DNA of 64,000 nucleotides from Micrococcus sp023147585 (lineage in GTDB: Bacteria > Actinomycetota > Actinomycetes > Actinomycetales > Micrococcaceae): the NCBI RefSeq assembly GCF_044872765.1, contig NZ_CP085253.1:992001-1056000 (forward strand). The letters are read 5' to 3'. Within the stretch, counting starts at the first letter, position 1; each line of letters begins with the position of its first letter. The translations under genes and the position numbers were made by a program. The notes under the pieces were generated by a model. That model ran no database searches. It was not told the origin of the DNA and saw only the letters and a program-made list of their open reading frames with translations. Of this stretch, positions 40,554 to 48,734 are shown piece after piece.

Positions 40554-41783
40554 TCAGAACCAGGAGCCCCGCGGGACGAACCAGTCCTCGGGCGCCTCCT
40601 CGAGCCCTCGTGTCACGAGCCAGTACTGCGCGGCGTCCTCCGGGCTCAGCGCGTCGTCCCCGGTGGTGAGGCGGGCCAGCTGGCGCAGCCCCTCCTCGTC
40701 GAGGCCGTCCATGACCTCGCGGATCGCGGCCTCGGCGTCGTCGTCGAGCGCGTCCGGATCTCCCAGCACCGCGATGCTGCCCTCCGGGAGGACCCGTTCC
40801 CCGTCCCCCAGGGGCACGAGCGCGCTCGCCTCGATCTCCGGGTCGAAGCGGTAGGCCAGGCCGACCTGGGCCTCGTCCTGCACGACGGCGGGGATCGCCT
40901 CCTGCGCGGGCGGCAGCCACTCCCCGATCCGGCAGCCGGCGAGGCGGTCGAGCCGCTCGCGCAGCAGGACCGCGGCGACGCCGGGCTCGGCGCCGCCCAG
41001 CACCGCAGGGGCGGCGGCGCGCAGCTCTTCACAGCGGCCGTTGAGGTCGTCCAGGGAGTCGAGCTCGAGCCGCGTCGCGGTGGTGGCCGTGACCACGGCG
41101 GCCAGGCGCAGCGGCTCGCGGGAGGCGGAGAGCACGTGGGGGCTCGCCACCCCCGGGAAGGCCGAGGCCGCTGCCGCGGTGGAGGAGCCGCTGGCCGGCG
41201 TGACGCCGGAGGACACGGCGCCGCCGGCGGCCAGCAGCTCCTCCACGATGCCTCGCGTCGCGGCCGCGTCCGGGGCCGACTCCCCGCGCGGCAGGGGCGT
41301 GGGCGAGGCCGCGGCCGCGGGGTCGGCGGGCACGCGGGGCGGGGCCGCCGGGTCGAGCGGGGGCAGGCTCGTGGACGCCGCGCCCGCCGCCGTGGGGGCC
41401 GTCGTCGGGCGCGGACTCGGCTCGGGCACCGAGGGCAGCAGGGAGGCGGGGTCCTCCGTCAGGACGAGGGTGAGCGTGTCCACGACGGCCACGGTGCGGC
41501 CGCCCGCGGCGTCCCAGGGCTGGGCCGGGACGGGCGCACCCTCGGGCTGGGGGGCGACGGCGTGGCCGCGGCGGCGCAGGTTGCGCTCCACGACGGCGGC
41601 CACGGCCGCCTGGAGCGGGGCGTTCGAGTGGGTCACCGTGACGGGCGCCCCCGTGGGGCCGGACGACGGCTCCGGAGGGCCGGCGGGCGAGCACGCACCG
41701 AGGGCCACGGCCAGGCCGAGAGCGACGGCGGGGACGAGCGAGCGGCGCGCCGGGCGGCGGTCCTTCACGCGGCGGCCGTTCAC
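40554..41783 (-). CDS. Lipoprotein resembling a glycine betaine/choline substrate-binding protein
   Basis: 409 residues from GTG 41783, which overlaps the NUDIX stop (GTGA). The signal peptide ends in a lipobox, LAVALGACSP. A 150-residue Pro/Ala/Ser-rich middle is followed by a part resembling OpuAC-like solute receptors: LDDLNGRCEELRAAAPAVLG, GWL-type motifs missing, IPAVVQDEAQVGLAYRFDPE, FVPRGSWF at the end. No ABC permease or ATPase is close. It may have lost its transporter or have another function; the OpuAC link is by eye and weak. Confidence 0.55.
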   Translation of the reverse strand: MNGRRVKDRRPARRSLVPAVALGLAVALGACSPAGPPEPSSGPTGAPVTVTHSNAPLQAAVAAVVERNLRRRGHAVAPQPEGAPVPAQPWDAAGGRTVAVVDTLTLVLTEDPASLLPSVPEPSPRPTTAPTAAGAASTSLPPLDPAAPPRVPADPAAAASPTPLPRGESAPDAAATRGIVEELLAAGGAVSSGVTPASGSSTAAAASAFPGVASPHVLSASREPLRLAAVVTATTATRLELDSLDDLNGRCEELRAAAPAVLGGAEPGVAAVLLRERLDRLAGCRIGEWLPPAQEAIPAVVQDEAQVGLAYRFDPEIEASALVPLGDGERVLPEGSIAVLGDPDALDDDAEAAIREVMDGLDEEGLRQLARLTTGDDALSPEDAAQYWLVTRGLEEAPEDWFVPRGSWF

Positions 41784-42268
41784 GCGGCGTCCCCGACGGA
41801 GCGCTGCGCGGCGAGCTCCAGGGCGCGGGCCACCCACGTGGCGGTGCGGACCTCGTCGAGCGCGGTCAGGTCGAACCAGCGGGCGTCGGTGGAGGATCCC
41901 CCCACCTCGGGCCGGAGGACTCCGCCCGTGAGGCGCGCGGTGTAGAGGATCTGCACGGTGAGGAGAGGGACGCCCTCGCCCCGCAGGCGTCGTTCGGCGG
42001 GGATGAGGCCCGTGGTGACCCCCAGCAGGCCCGTGAGCTCGCTCGTGTGGCCGGTCTCCTCCCACACCTCGCGGCGGCAGGCCTCCTCGGGGCTCTCCCC
42101 CGGCTCCAGCCCGCCGCCGGGCAGCGTCCAGACCACCTCGCCGGGGCCCTCCCACGAGGAGAGCAGGATCCGGCCCTCGGACACGATCAGGGCGTAGGCG
42201 CCCGCGCGCGTCTGGAACGGCCCGGGCTCGGGCGCGGCGGCGGCGGGGGCGGCGGGGCGGGTGGTCAC
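41780..42268 (-). CDS. NUDIX hydrolase
   Basis: 162 residues from GTG 42268. NUDIX box: LPGGGLEPGESPEEACRREV followed by WEETGH (canonical GX5EX7REVXEEXG). An added stretch, TRPAAPAAAAPEPGPFQTRA, forms the N-terminus. The protein begins the fold with GAYALIVSEGRILLSSWEGP, like 8-oxo-dGTP or ADP-ribose pyrophosphatase-type members; substrate unknown. Upstream of and coupled to the lipoprotein gene. Confidence 0.85.
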   Translation of the reverse strand: MTTRPAAPAAAAPEPGPFQTRAGAYALIVSEGRILLSSWEGPGEVVWTLPGGGLEPGESPEEACRREVWEETGHTSELTGLLGVTTGLIPAERRLRGEGVPLLTVQILYTARLTGGVLRPEVGGSSTDARWFDLTALDEVRTATWVARALELAAQRSVGDAA

Positions 42269-42415
42269 GGGCGGGCTCCTGCCGGACGGGGATGGGGGTG
42301 GGGCGGACCGGCGGGCCCAGTCTACGAGCACCGCCCGCCGCGAACAGGGGCTCGGCCCGCACTCACCCTGGCTAGGGTGGGTGGACCACCCGCCGCCCGA
42401 GGAAGGAGTCCGCCC

Positions 42416-44302
42416 ATGGCCCCCGCGGCTCCCGCCCCCGAGGACCCGGCCGCCGCCGGCGACGACGCCCTCGGCCGCCTCACCACGCTGCTCGCCCGGG
42501 CCCAGGCCGCACCCGGCGGCCTCAACCTGACCGGCACCGACGACCCGGCCGGCGTCACCGGCCCGCAGGGCGCCGCGCTCGACGCGCACGGGTGGTCCGA
42601 CCTCGCCCTCGAGGCCGCCCTCCGGGAGGAGCCGGCCGACGTCGTCCGGTGCGCGGAGTCCGGTCTCCTCGCCCCCGGCGGGGATCAGCCCGGCACGCGC
42701 CTGACCCTGCTGCGCCAGCTCGCGCTCGCCGCCGATCAGGCCGACGACGAGGACGCCCTCGCCCGGCGCGTGGAGGAGCGGGCCGACGTGCTGCGGGCCC
42801 TCGGGCGGCCACATCAGGCGGCCCTGGAGACGCAGCTCGGCGCGGCCCTCGTGCGCGAGCCGGACGGGTTCGAGGCCGCGGTGCTGGCCGGCGTCGTGGA
42901 GGACGAGCGGCGGCGCCGCGCGCAGGGATCCGGCGGCGACCCGGCGGACACCGTGCTCCCGGAGGCACTCCTCGGCCTGGCCGTCCAGCGCATCCACGAG
43001 TCCGACCTGGACGGGGCGCTGGTGCACCTGCGCGAGGCGATCGCGCTGCTGCGCGAGCTGCGGGCCGCCGGCGCGGTGCTCCCCTCCGGCACGTGGGCCA
43101 GCGCCCACCTCGTGCTCGCCCGCCTCCACCTGTGGCGGGGCGAGCACGCGGAGGCGGAGGTGGAGGCCCTGACCGTCCTCTCCCTTCCAGCGGCCCGCGC
43201 CGTCCGGGCCTCCGCGCTGCTGGTGCGCGCCATCGCCGCCCATGAGCAGGGACGGCCCGACGACGCCCTGCGGTTCGCGCTCGACGCGACCGCGGGCATG
43301 GGCGAGGCCGGGCTCCGGCGCGGGGCCGCCTCGGCCGCTGCGCTCGTGGCCCGGGCGGCCGACGACGGCGACCGGCAGGAGGCCGCCGTCCTCGCGTGGC
43401 GGCTGGCCGCCGTCCACGCCGAGAAGGCGGAAGCCCCGGAGGCGGCCGTCCTGACCTACTGGTGGGCCCACCAGCTGGTGCTGGCCGGCAGGCCGCAGGA
43501 GGCCGAGCCCGTGCTCGAGGGGCTCGTGCGCCGCGCCGCCGCGGGCGGGCAGGCCGTGGAGCAGGCCCGCGCGCTCGTGGACCTCGGCCACGCCCTCCAC
43601 GACCAGGACCGCTCCGTCGAGGCGCTGCCGCTGTGGCGCGAGGCCGCGGACCTGTTCGAGGCCCACGGGCAGGCCGAGGACGCCGCGCGCGTGCTGCTGG
43701 CCGCCGGAGCCCTCGTGAACCGCGAGCGCGACGCGGCCTCCCGCCCGCTCGCCCTCGACCTCTTCGAGCGCGCGGCGACGGCAGCCCGCCGCGCCGCGGA
43801 CGAGGCCGGCGAGGAGGACGACGGCGACGTGCTGCCCGCTGCGCTCCACGCGCTGGGGTACCTGCTGTGCGAGTCCGGCCGCCCGGAGGGGCTGGCCCTG
43901 CTGGACGAGGCGATCTCGCTCGCGGAGCAGGCCCCGGCGCCGTGGCAGGCCGCCGACTTCCTGGACACGCGGGCCCGCGCCCTGTGGGCCCTGGAGAACG
44001 GGCCGGAGGCCGTGTCCACCGCGCTGACCTCCGCCGACCGCTTCACGGCCGCGGGAGACCCGAACGGCGCCGCGCAGGCCGAGCTGTTCGCCGCGTACGT
44101 GGTGGCCGAGGACGGGCGCCCCGAGCAGGCCGCCACCCTGTTCCGGCTGGTCGGGGACTCCACCGGATCGGACCTCGTGCGACTCGGCGCGCTGACGGGG
44201 CTGCACCAGTGCCTCGACGCGCTGGGCGACCACGCGGGCGCGGCCCGCGTGCGCGACGACCTCGAGAGCGTCCGCGCGCGGCTCGGGGTCAGCGGAGACT
44301 GA
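42416..44302 (+). CDS. Tetratricopeptide-repeat-like protein
   Basis: 628 residues from ATG 42416, preceded by AGGAAGGAG. After about 25 variable residues the protein is nearly all helices with TPR-type spacing: LRQLALAADQADDEDALARR, LHLWRGEHAEAEVEALTVLS, ALRFALDATAGMGEAGLRRG, ALHALGYLLCESGRPEGLAL, AQAELFAAYVVAEDGRPEQA. No catalytic motif, signal peptide or membrane helix. It is probably a cytoplasmic scaffold in which the repeats bind a partner; the partner is not evident from the neighbours. Confidence 0.7.
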   Translation: MAPAAPAPEDPAAAGDDALGRLTTLLARAQAAPGGLNLTGTDDPAGVTGPQGAALDAHGWSDLALEAALREEPADVVRCAESGLLAPGGDQPGTRLTLLRQLALAADQADDEDALARRVEERADVLRALGRPHQAALETQLGAALVREPDGFEAAVLAGVVEDERRRRAQGSGGDPADTVLPEALLGLAVQRIHESDLDGALVHLREAIALLRELRAAGAVLPSGTWASAHLVLARLHLWRGEHAEAEVEALTVLSLPAARAVRASALLVRAIAAHEQGRPDDALRFALDATAGMGEAGLRRGAASAAALVARAADDGDRQEAAVLAWRLAAVHAEKAEAPEAAVLTYWWAHQLVLAGRPQEAEPVLEGLVRRAAAGGQAVEQARALVDLGHALHDQDRSVEALPLWREAADLFEAHGQAEDAARVLLAAGALVNRERDAASRPLALDLFERAATAARRAADEAGEEDDGDVLPAALHALGYLLCESGRPEGLALLDEAISLAEQAPAPWQAADFLDTRARALWALENGPEAVSTALTSADRFTAAGDPNGAAQAELFAAYVVAEDGRPEQAATLFRLVGDSTGSDLVRLGALTGLHQCLDALGDHAGAARVRDDLESVRARLGVSGD

Positions 44303-44351
44303 CCGGGGTCAACGGGGGCTGTCCGGGGGCACCGCGGGCCGACCAGGGCCC

Positions 44352-45659
44352 TCACCGGCCGTGCAGCACCTCCGCCGCCGCCGCCCGCCGTGCCTCGCGT
44401 GCCGCCGGGGGTGCCTCGGGCTGGGCCGCGAGCGCGAGCAGGGTGGCGGCCGTCCGCGCCGCGAGGGCCTCCGGGTCCGCGCTCGTCCCCGCCCGGCGGG
44501 TGAAGCGTGCGATCACGCCGTCGAGGGCGGTCCCGCCCGCGCCGAGGTCGGCGCGCGCGGCACGCAGGTGGCCGATCAGGGCGGCCCAGTCGTCCACGCG
44601 GTGGCCGGGTCCGAGGGTGTCGGCGTCCAGGAGTCCCGTCACGCGCGTGCCGGCGGGGCCCACGTGGAGGTTGCCGGGGTGAAGGTCTCCGTGCACGGGG
44701 ACCACGGGCCCCGGATCGGCGGAGTCCAGCAGCGTCCGGGCGGCGCCCGCGGCGCGCCCCGTCTGCGCGCCCGTCGCCGGGTCCAGCACGGCGGCGGCCC
44801 ACGTCGCGTGGTCGAGCAGCTCGCGCCATGCCCCGGTGCCCGCGGCCGCGGCGTCGGGCGCGGGGACCCGGCCGGCCGTGCCGGAGGCGCCGACGTCGTC
44901 GGGGTCCTCGGCGGCCAGGGCGGCGGGGAGGCGGTCCAGCACGTCCTCGACCGCCCGGGGATCCAGGGCGTCCGCCCGCGGGCCGGTGAGGAGTCCGCGC
45001 CACGGGACGCCGGGGACCCGGCCGAGCGCGAGGACGCCGAGGTGGGGCGGGGCCACGAGCGGTGGGACCGGGACGCCGGCCTCCAGGGCCGCGCGCAGGC
45101 GGCGGTGCAGCGGGTGGACGGCCTCCGGTGGGAGCACCTTGAGGAACACGGTGCGGTCCGGGCGGGCCTCGTCCTCCCGGGGCTCCCATGCGGTGGCGAG
45201 GACGGCCCGCTCTCCGGGCCGGTAGGCCACCTGCTCGAGGGAGCGCAGCACGCCCAGTCCGCCGAGCCATCCGCCCACGTGCTCGCGGTCGACGGCGAGG
45301 GGCAGGCCCGGCAGGGCGGGGTCGTGGGGCAGCCAGCACCACGCCGTCCCGTCGGGGAGGTGCCCGGAGAGTGGACCGTCGGCGGGATCATCGTCGGCCA
45401 CGGGATCGTCGTTCGCGGGATCGTCGTCGGCCACGGAGATGACGGCGGGGTGTTCAGCCGCGGCGGCGGGCGGGCCGTCGAGCACGAGGGTGCGGGCGAT
45501 CGCCTCGCCGGCACCCACCGCCCCGGCCACCACCACGAGGTCGATCTCATGGGCGACCCGCCGGCCGAGCCTCAGGTGCAGGCGGGGCGGAGCGGCGCGC
45601 AGCAGGCGCAGCCCCGACGCCTCGAGGGCGGCCAGGACTGCGAGAGGGACCGCCGTCAT
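44352..45659 (-). CDS. Aminoglycoside-phosphotransferase-fold protein
   Basis: 435 residues. The APH-type catalytic loop is VVPVHGDLHPGNLHVGPAGT, followed by GLLDADTLGPGHRVDDWAAL (metal-binding Asp). The N-terminal lobe has VFLKVLPPEAVHPLHRRL. Residues about 83-100 repeat DDDPAN/DDPVAD, an acidic low-complexity loop encoded by a short imperfect DNA repeat near 45375-45430. The substrate could be a sugar, choline or a small metabolite; resistance is not implied. ATG start. Confidence 0.75.
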   Translation of the reverse strand: MTAVPLAVLAALEASGLRLLRAAPPRLHLRLGRRVAHEIDLVVVAGAVGAGEAIARTLVLDGPPAAAAEHPAVISVADDDPANDDPVADDDPADGPLSGHLPDGTAWCWLPHDPALPGLPLAVDREHVGGWLGGLGVLRSLEQVAYRPGERAVLATAWEPREDEARPDRTVFLKVLPPEAVHPLHRRLRAALEAGVPVPPLVAPPHLGVLALGRVPGVPWRGLLTGPRADALDPRAVEDVLDRLPAALAAEDPDDVGASGTAGRVPAPDAAAAGTGAWRELLDHATWAAAVLDPATGAQTGRAAGAARTLLDSADPGPVVPVHGDLHPGNLHVGPAGTRVTGLLDADTLGPGHRVDDWAALIGHLRAARADLGAGGTALDGVIARFTRRAGTSADPEALAARTAATLLALAAQPEAPPAAREARRAAAAEVLHGR

Positions 45660-45678
45660 GCGTGGGGCCGGAGAGGGC

Positions 45679-46653
45679 TCAGGAGGCGCGGCGGCGGGCC
45701 AGGACGTTGTCCAGGTCCAGTGCGGCGATGTCCCGCTCGGCGGTGGGGCTGATGTCCTCCGCGCGGGCGGTCTCGGGGCTCAGGGAGTCCTTGATGCGCC
45801 CGGAGGTCGCGGGCACCGGCGCGGCCTCGAGCGGCGCCGGCGCGGGGCGCTCCATCTCCGGTGCGTCCAGGTAGGTGGGGCGCGGCACGGCGGGGATGAC
45901 CACGGAGCCGTGGCCGGACGGGACGGCGGGCGCGGCGCTCCGCGGCGCCTCCGGCACCGCGCGGGCCTCAGCTTCCCGGCCGTCGACGACGCCGGCCGTC
46001 CCGGTCTCCTCCGCGGCCGGTGCGGCGGCGGGGGCGCCGAAGGCGAGGACGGTCTCGAGCGTGCGGCGGTCGCGCGCGGGATCGGCGTGCGGAGCCGTGG
46101 CGTCCGCGTCCTCGGCCGGTGCGGCGCCGGTGAGGGCGTCGTCGGCGGGGGCGGCGGGACGATCCGCGGCGCGATCGCGCAGGGCGAGGGCCCGGAGGCC
46201 GCCCAGCGAGGCCGCGGCGATCAGCAGGGACCACCCGGCGGCGGCCGCGCTGGAGGCCCCGAAGAGCGCGCCCATGCCGGTGACGAGGAAGACCACGAGG
46301 GCGAGGGCTCCCACCAGGGCGACGGCGGCACGGTCCCGGCGCACGTGGAGGCGCGAGAGCTCGGGCGAGACCTCGGCGAGGCGGGCGGCGGAGACCTGCG
46401 CGGCCGCGCGGCGGGCGGCGGAGAGACGCCGGGCCAGGGCACGGGCCGCCGGAGAGCTCTGCACACGGGTCGTCATGAAGGTCCTCCAGCGGTTCGGGCG
46501 GGCGGCGGCGGCGCGGGCTCGGCGGCGGTGCACGAGCCGCCCCACCCCGACCGCCACGAGGACCAGCATGACCACGGAGGCGCTGACCTTGAGGCCCGCG
46601 AACACGCCGAGGGCGGAGTCGAGCTCCGCCACCAGGGTGTTCCACTCGTCCAT
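45679..46653 (-). CDS. Membrane protein of unknown function
   Basis: 324 residues from ATG 46653 (an upstream ATG at 46683 would overlap the acetyltransferase). Three hydrophobic parts: LKVSASVVMLVLVAVGVGRL near the start, and AAVALVGALALVVFLVTGMG with WSLLIAAASLGGLRAL in the middle. The basic segment between them is RRLSAARRAAAQVSAARLAE. The last 150 residues are Ala/Pro-rich and unstructured, ending in ALDLDNVLARRRAS. No family recognised. Confidence 0.6.
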   Translation of the reverse strand: MDEWNTLVAELDSALGVFAGLKVSASVVMLVLVAVGVGRLVHRRRARAAAARPNRWRTFMTTRVQSSPAARALARRLSAARRAAAQVSAARLAEVSPELSRLHVRRDRAAVALVGALALVVFLVTGMGALFGASSAAAAGWSLLIAAASLGGLRALALRDRAADRPAAPADDALTGAAPAEDADATAPHADPARDRRTLETVLAFGAPAAAPAAEETGTAGVVDGREAEARAVPEAPRSAAPAVPSGHGSVVIPAVPRPTYLDAPEMERPAPAPLEAAPVPATSGRIKDSLSPETARAEDISPTAERDIAALDLDNVLARRRAS

Positions 46654-46663
46654 GCGGGCCAGC

Positions 46664-47293
46664 CTACCGGCCGGCAGGGGCACGCCGCGCGTCGAGCCAG
46701 CGCGCGAGGAGGCCCTGCGGCACCTCGTCCACGGTGACCGCGAAGCTGCGGTGGTCGCGCCAGTCGCCGTCCACGTGCAGGTAGCTCCGGCGCAGGCCCT
46801 CCTCCCGCAGTCCGAGCTTCTCCACCACGCGCAGGCTCGCCGCGTTCTCGGGACGGATGTTGACCTCCACGCGGTGCAGCCCGAGGGTGAAGAAGGCCCA
46901 GTCCGCGGCCATCGCCACGGCGGTCGGCGTGAGCCCCCGGCCCGCGTGGCGCTGGTCGATCCAGTAGCCGATCGCGCCCGAGAGCACGGAGCCGTACTGC
47001 ACCCCGCTGAGGCTCAGCAGCCCGATCAGGCGGTCCCGCCCCGGGGCGTCGTCGTCGAGGGCCACGCCCCACGTGAAGGAGGTGCCCGCGCGGGCATGGC
47101 GGCCGTGCCAGCGGACCATCTGCCCGAACGTGGCCGGGCCGGCGCCGGGCTCGGGGCTCGTGGCGTCCCACGGCGTCAGCCACTGCTCGTTGGCGGTCCG
47201 CTGCTCCCGCCACGCCCGCTCGTCGCGCCGACGCAGCGGGCGCAGGGTGAGGGAGTCGTGGCGCAGCGCCACGGGCCAGGACGAGCTCGACAT
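46664..47293 (-). CDS. GNAT acetyltransferase, RimJ/RimL-like
   Basis: 209 residues from ATG 47293. Pattern of the ribosomal-protein N-acetyltransferase type: LTLRPLRRRDERAWREQRTA, IGYWIDQRHAGRGLTPTAVA (acetyl-CoA R/Q-X-X-G-R/G loop HAGRGL), LHRVEVNIRPENAASLRVVE and LGLREEGLRRSYLHVDGDW. The targets are probably N-terminal amino groups of proteins, or an antibiotic; not decidable. Divergent from the 5-formyl-THF cyclo-ligase gene. Confidence 0.87.
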   Translation of the reverse strand: MSSSSWPVALRHDSLTLRPLRRRDERAWREQRTANEQWLTPWDATSPEPGAGPATFGQMVRWHGRHARAGTSFTWGVALDDDAPGRDRLIGLLSLSGVQYGSVLSGAIGYWIDQRHAGRGLTPTAVAMAADWAFFTLGLHRVEVNIRPENAASLRVVEKLGLREEGLRRSYLHVDGDWRDHRSFAVTVDEVPQGLLARWLDARRAPAGR

Positions 47294-47347
47294 GCCCTCG
47301 ATCCTAGGACGTGGGCCGGAGTCCCAGGGCGCGGGCACAATGGCTCC

Positions 47348-48040
47348 ATGGCCTCCCCCGACGCACCCCTGCCCTCCCCCGCGTCGACGCTCGACGAGTC
47401 CGGCGCGACGGCCCTGGCGAAGGCCGCCCTGCGCGCCCGCGTGCGCGCCGCACGCCGGGCCCTGGATCCGGCGCGCCGCGCCGCCGAGGCCGAGGCGGCG
47501 GCCGCGCACCTGTGGGAGTGGCTCGGTCCGCGCGTCGCGGCGACGCGCGGGCGGGGCGCCACGCCCGTCGTCGCCACGGTGCTGCCGATGCCCACGGAGC
47601 CGGACACCGGCCCGCTGCGCGAGCGCCTCCACGCCGCCGGGGCGCGCATCCTGGTGCCCGTGATCGAGCCGGGGCGGCGGCTGAGCTGGGCCGCGTGGCA
47701 CCCCGGGGTGGGCATGGCCCGGGCGACGGCGGCCCCGATCGACGAGCCGATCGGGCCGCGACTCCGCGCGGACGCCCTCGCCGACGCCACGGCGGTGGTG
47801 CTGCCGGGGCTCGCGGTGGGCGAGGACGGCATGCGCCTGGGCCAGGGCGGCGGGTACTACGACCGCTTCCTCGCGGATCTGCCTGCCGCCGTGCCCACCG
47901 TGGCCCTGCTGTTCGCCCACGAGGTGCTCCCGGCCACAGAGGTGCCCGCCGAGCCCACGGACCGGCCCGTGGACGGGGTGGTCACGGCGGCCGGGCTGCG
48001 GTGGCTCGGACCGGCGGGTCCGCGGGGCGCGGCGGAGTAG
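47348..48040 (+). CDS. 5-formyltetrahydrofolate cyclo-ligase
   Basis: 230 residues. Marks are KAALRARVRAARRALDPARR at the start, VLPMPTEPDTGPLRERL, DATAVVLPGLAVGEDGMRLG and QGGGYYDRFLAD (the ATP/substrate loop of the family). It converts 5-formyl-THF to methenyl-THF with ATP in one-carbon metabolism. It is followed after 58 bp by the FmdB gene on the same strand, a common actinobacterial neighbour. Confidence 0.9.
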   Translation: MASPDAPLPSPASTLDESGATALAKAALRARVRAARRALDPARRAAEAEAAAAHLWEWLGPRVAATRGRGATPVVATVLPMPTEPDTGPLRERLHAAGARILVPVIEPGRRLSWAAWHPGVGMARATAAPIDEPIGPRLRADALADATAVVLPGLAVGEDGMRLGQGGGYYDRFLADLPAAVPTVALLFAHEVLPATEVPAEPTDRPVDGVVTAAGLRWLGPAGPRGAAE

Positions 48041-48098
48041 CATCGCAGGGCCCGGACCATCCGCCCCGCGCCACGGCGCGCCCGACCCGAGGGGACCC

Positions 48099-48410
48099 AT
48101 GCCCACGTACGCCTACCGCTGCAAGGACTGCGGCCACGCCTTCGACGCCGTCCAGTCCTTCACGGACGACGCCCTCACCGAGTGCCCCGAGTGCGGCGGC
48201 ACCCTGCGCAAGCAGTACGGCTCCGTGGGCGTGAGCTTCAAGGGGTCCGGCTTCTACCGCACCGACTCGCGCGGCGGATCGGCCGGCGTCCCGGCGAGCG
48301 GCTCCGAGGGGTCGACGGGCGGCACGGCCTCCTCCGGCACGTCCGGCTCCGGCGCGGGCGACGGCGGCTCGTCCTCCGGCACCCCGACCTCGGCGTCCAA
48401 GGCCGACTGA
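48099..48410 (+). CDS. FmdB-family zinc-ribbon protein
   Basis: 103 residues. The N-terminal zinc ribbon is MPTYAYRCKDCGHAFD and ECPECGGTLRKQYG (two CxxC pairs, residues 8-11 and 31-34), then VGVSFKGSGFYRTD, the standard FmdB core of about 58 residues. The rest is a Gly/Ser-rich tail. A putative regulatory or nucleic-acid-associated protein. GC-rich hairpin-like bases follow at about 48417-48450. Confidence 0.88.
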   Translation: MPTYAYRCKDCGHAFDAVQSFTDDALTECPECGGTLRKQYGSVGVSFKGSGFYRTDSRGGSAGVPASGSEGSTGGTASSGTSGSGAGDGGSSSGTPTSASKAD

Positions 48411-48455
48411 CCTCCGCCGCCCCCGTGGTCCCTGACCCCGGGGGCGGGGGCGTCG

Positions 48456-48734
48456 TCAGCCCCAGTGCGGCGGGCGCTGCGCGAGCAGCCAGCGATCGTG
48501 CTCGTCCATCGCCGCCACGGGCTGCCCCGCGGGCGCCTGACCGGCGGCACCGGGGCGGGGCGAGGAGCGGGGCGCGCGGGCACCGGCCCCGTCGAGCCCC
48601 GCGACGCGCGGCTCCGGGCCGTCGGCGGCCGTCGGCCCCGTGCCCGGGGCGTCCGCGCGCCGGGACCGGCCGCGCCGAGGACCGCTCCCCCGCGCCGCAC
48701 GCCCGTGGGCTGGGGGCCCCGGCTCAGCGCTCAT
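48456..48734 (-). CDS. Small basic protein coupled to the helicase-like gene
   Basis: 92 residues, Arg/Gly/Ala/Pro-rich and probably disordered, ending DEHDRWLLAQRPPHWG. I recall that C-terminal motif (DRW-LL-QRPPHW) from short actinobacterial proteins next to this type of helicase, so the gene is likely real in spite of its low complexity. The ATG is 11 bp inside the end of the upstream gene. Function unknown. Confidence 0.55.
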   Translation of the reverse strand: MSAEPGPPAHGRAARGSGPRRGRSRRADAPGTGPTAADGPEPRVAGLDGAGARAPRSSPRPGAAGQAPAGQPVAAMDEHDRWLLAQRPPHWG

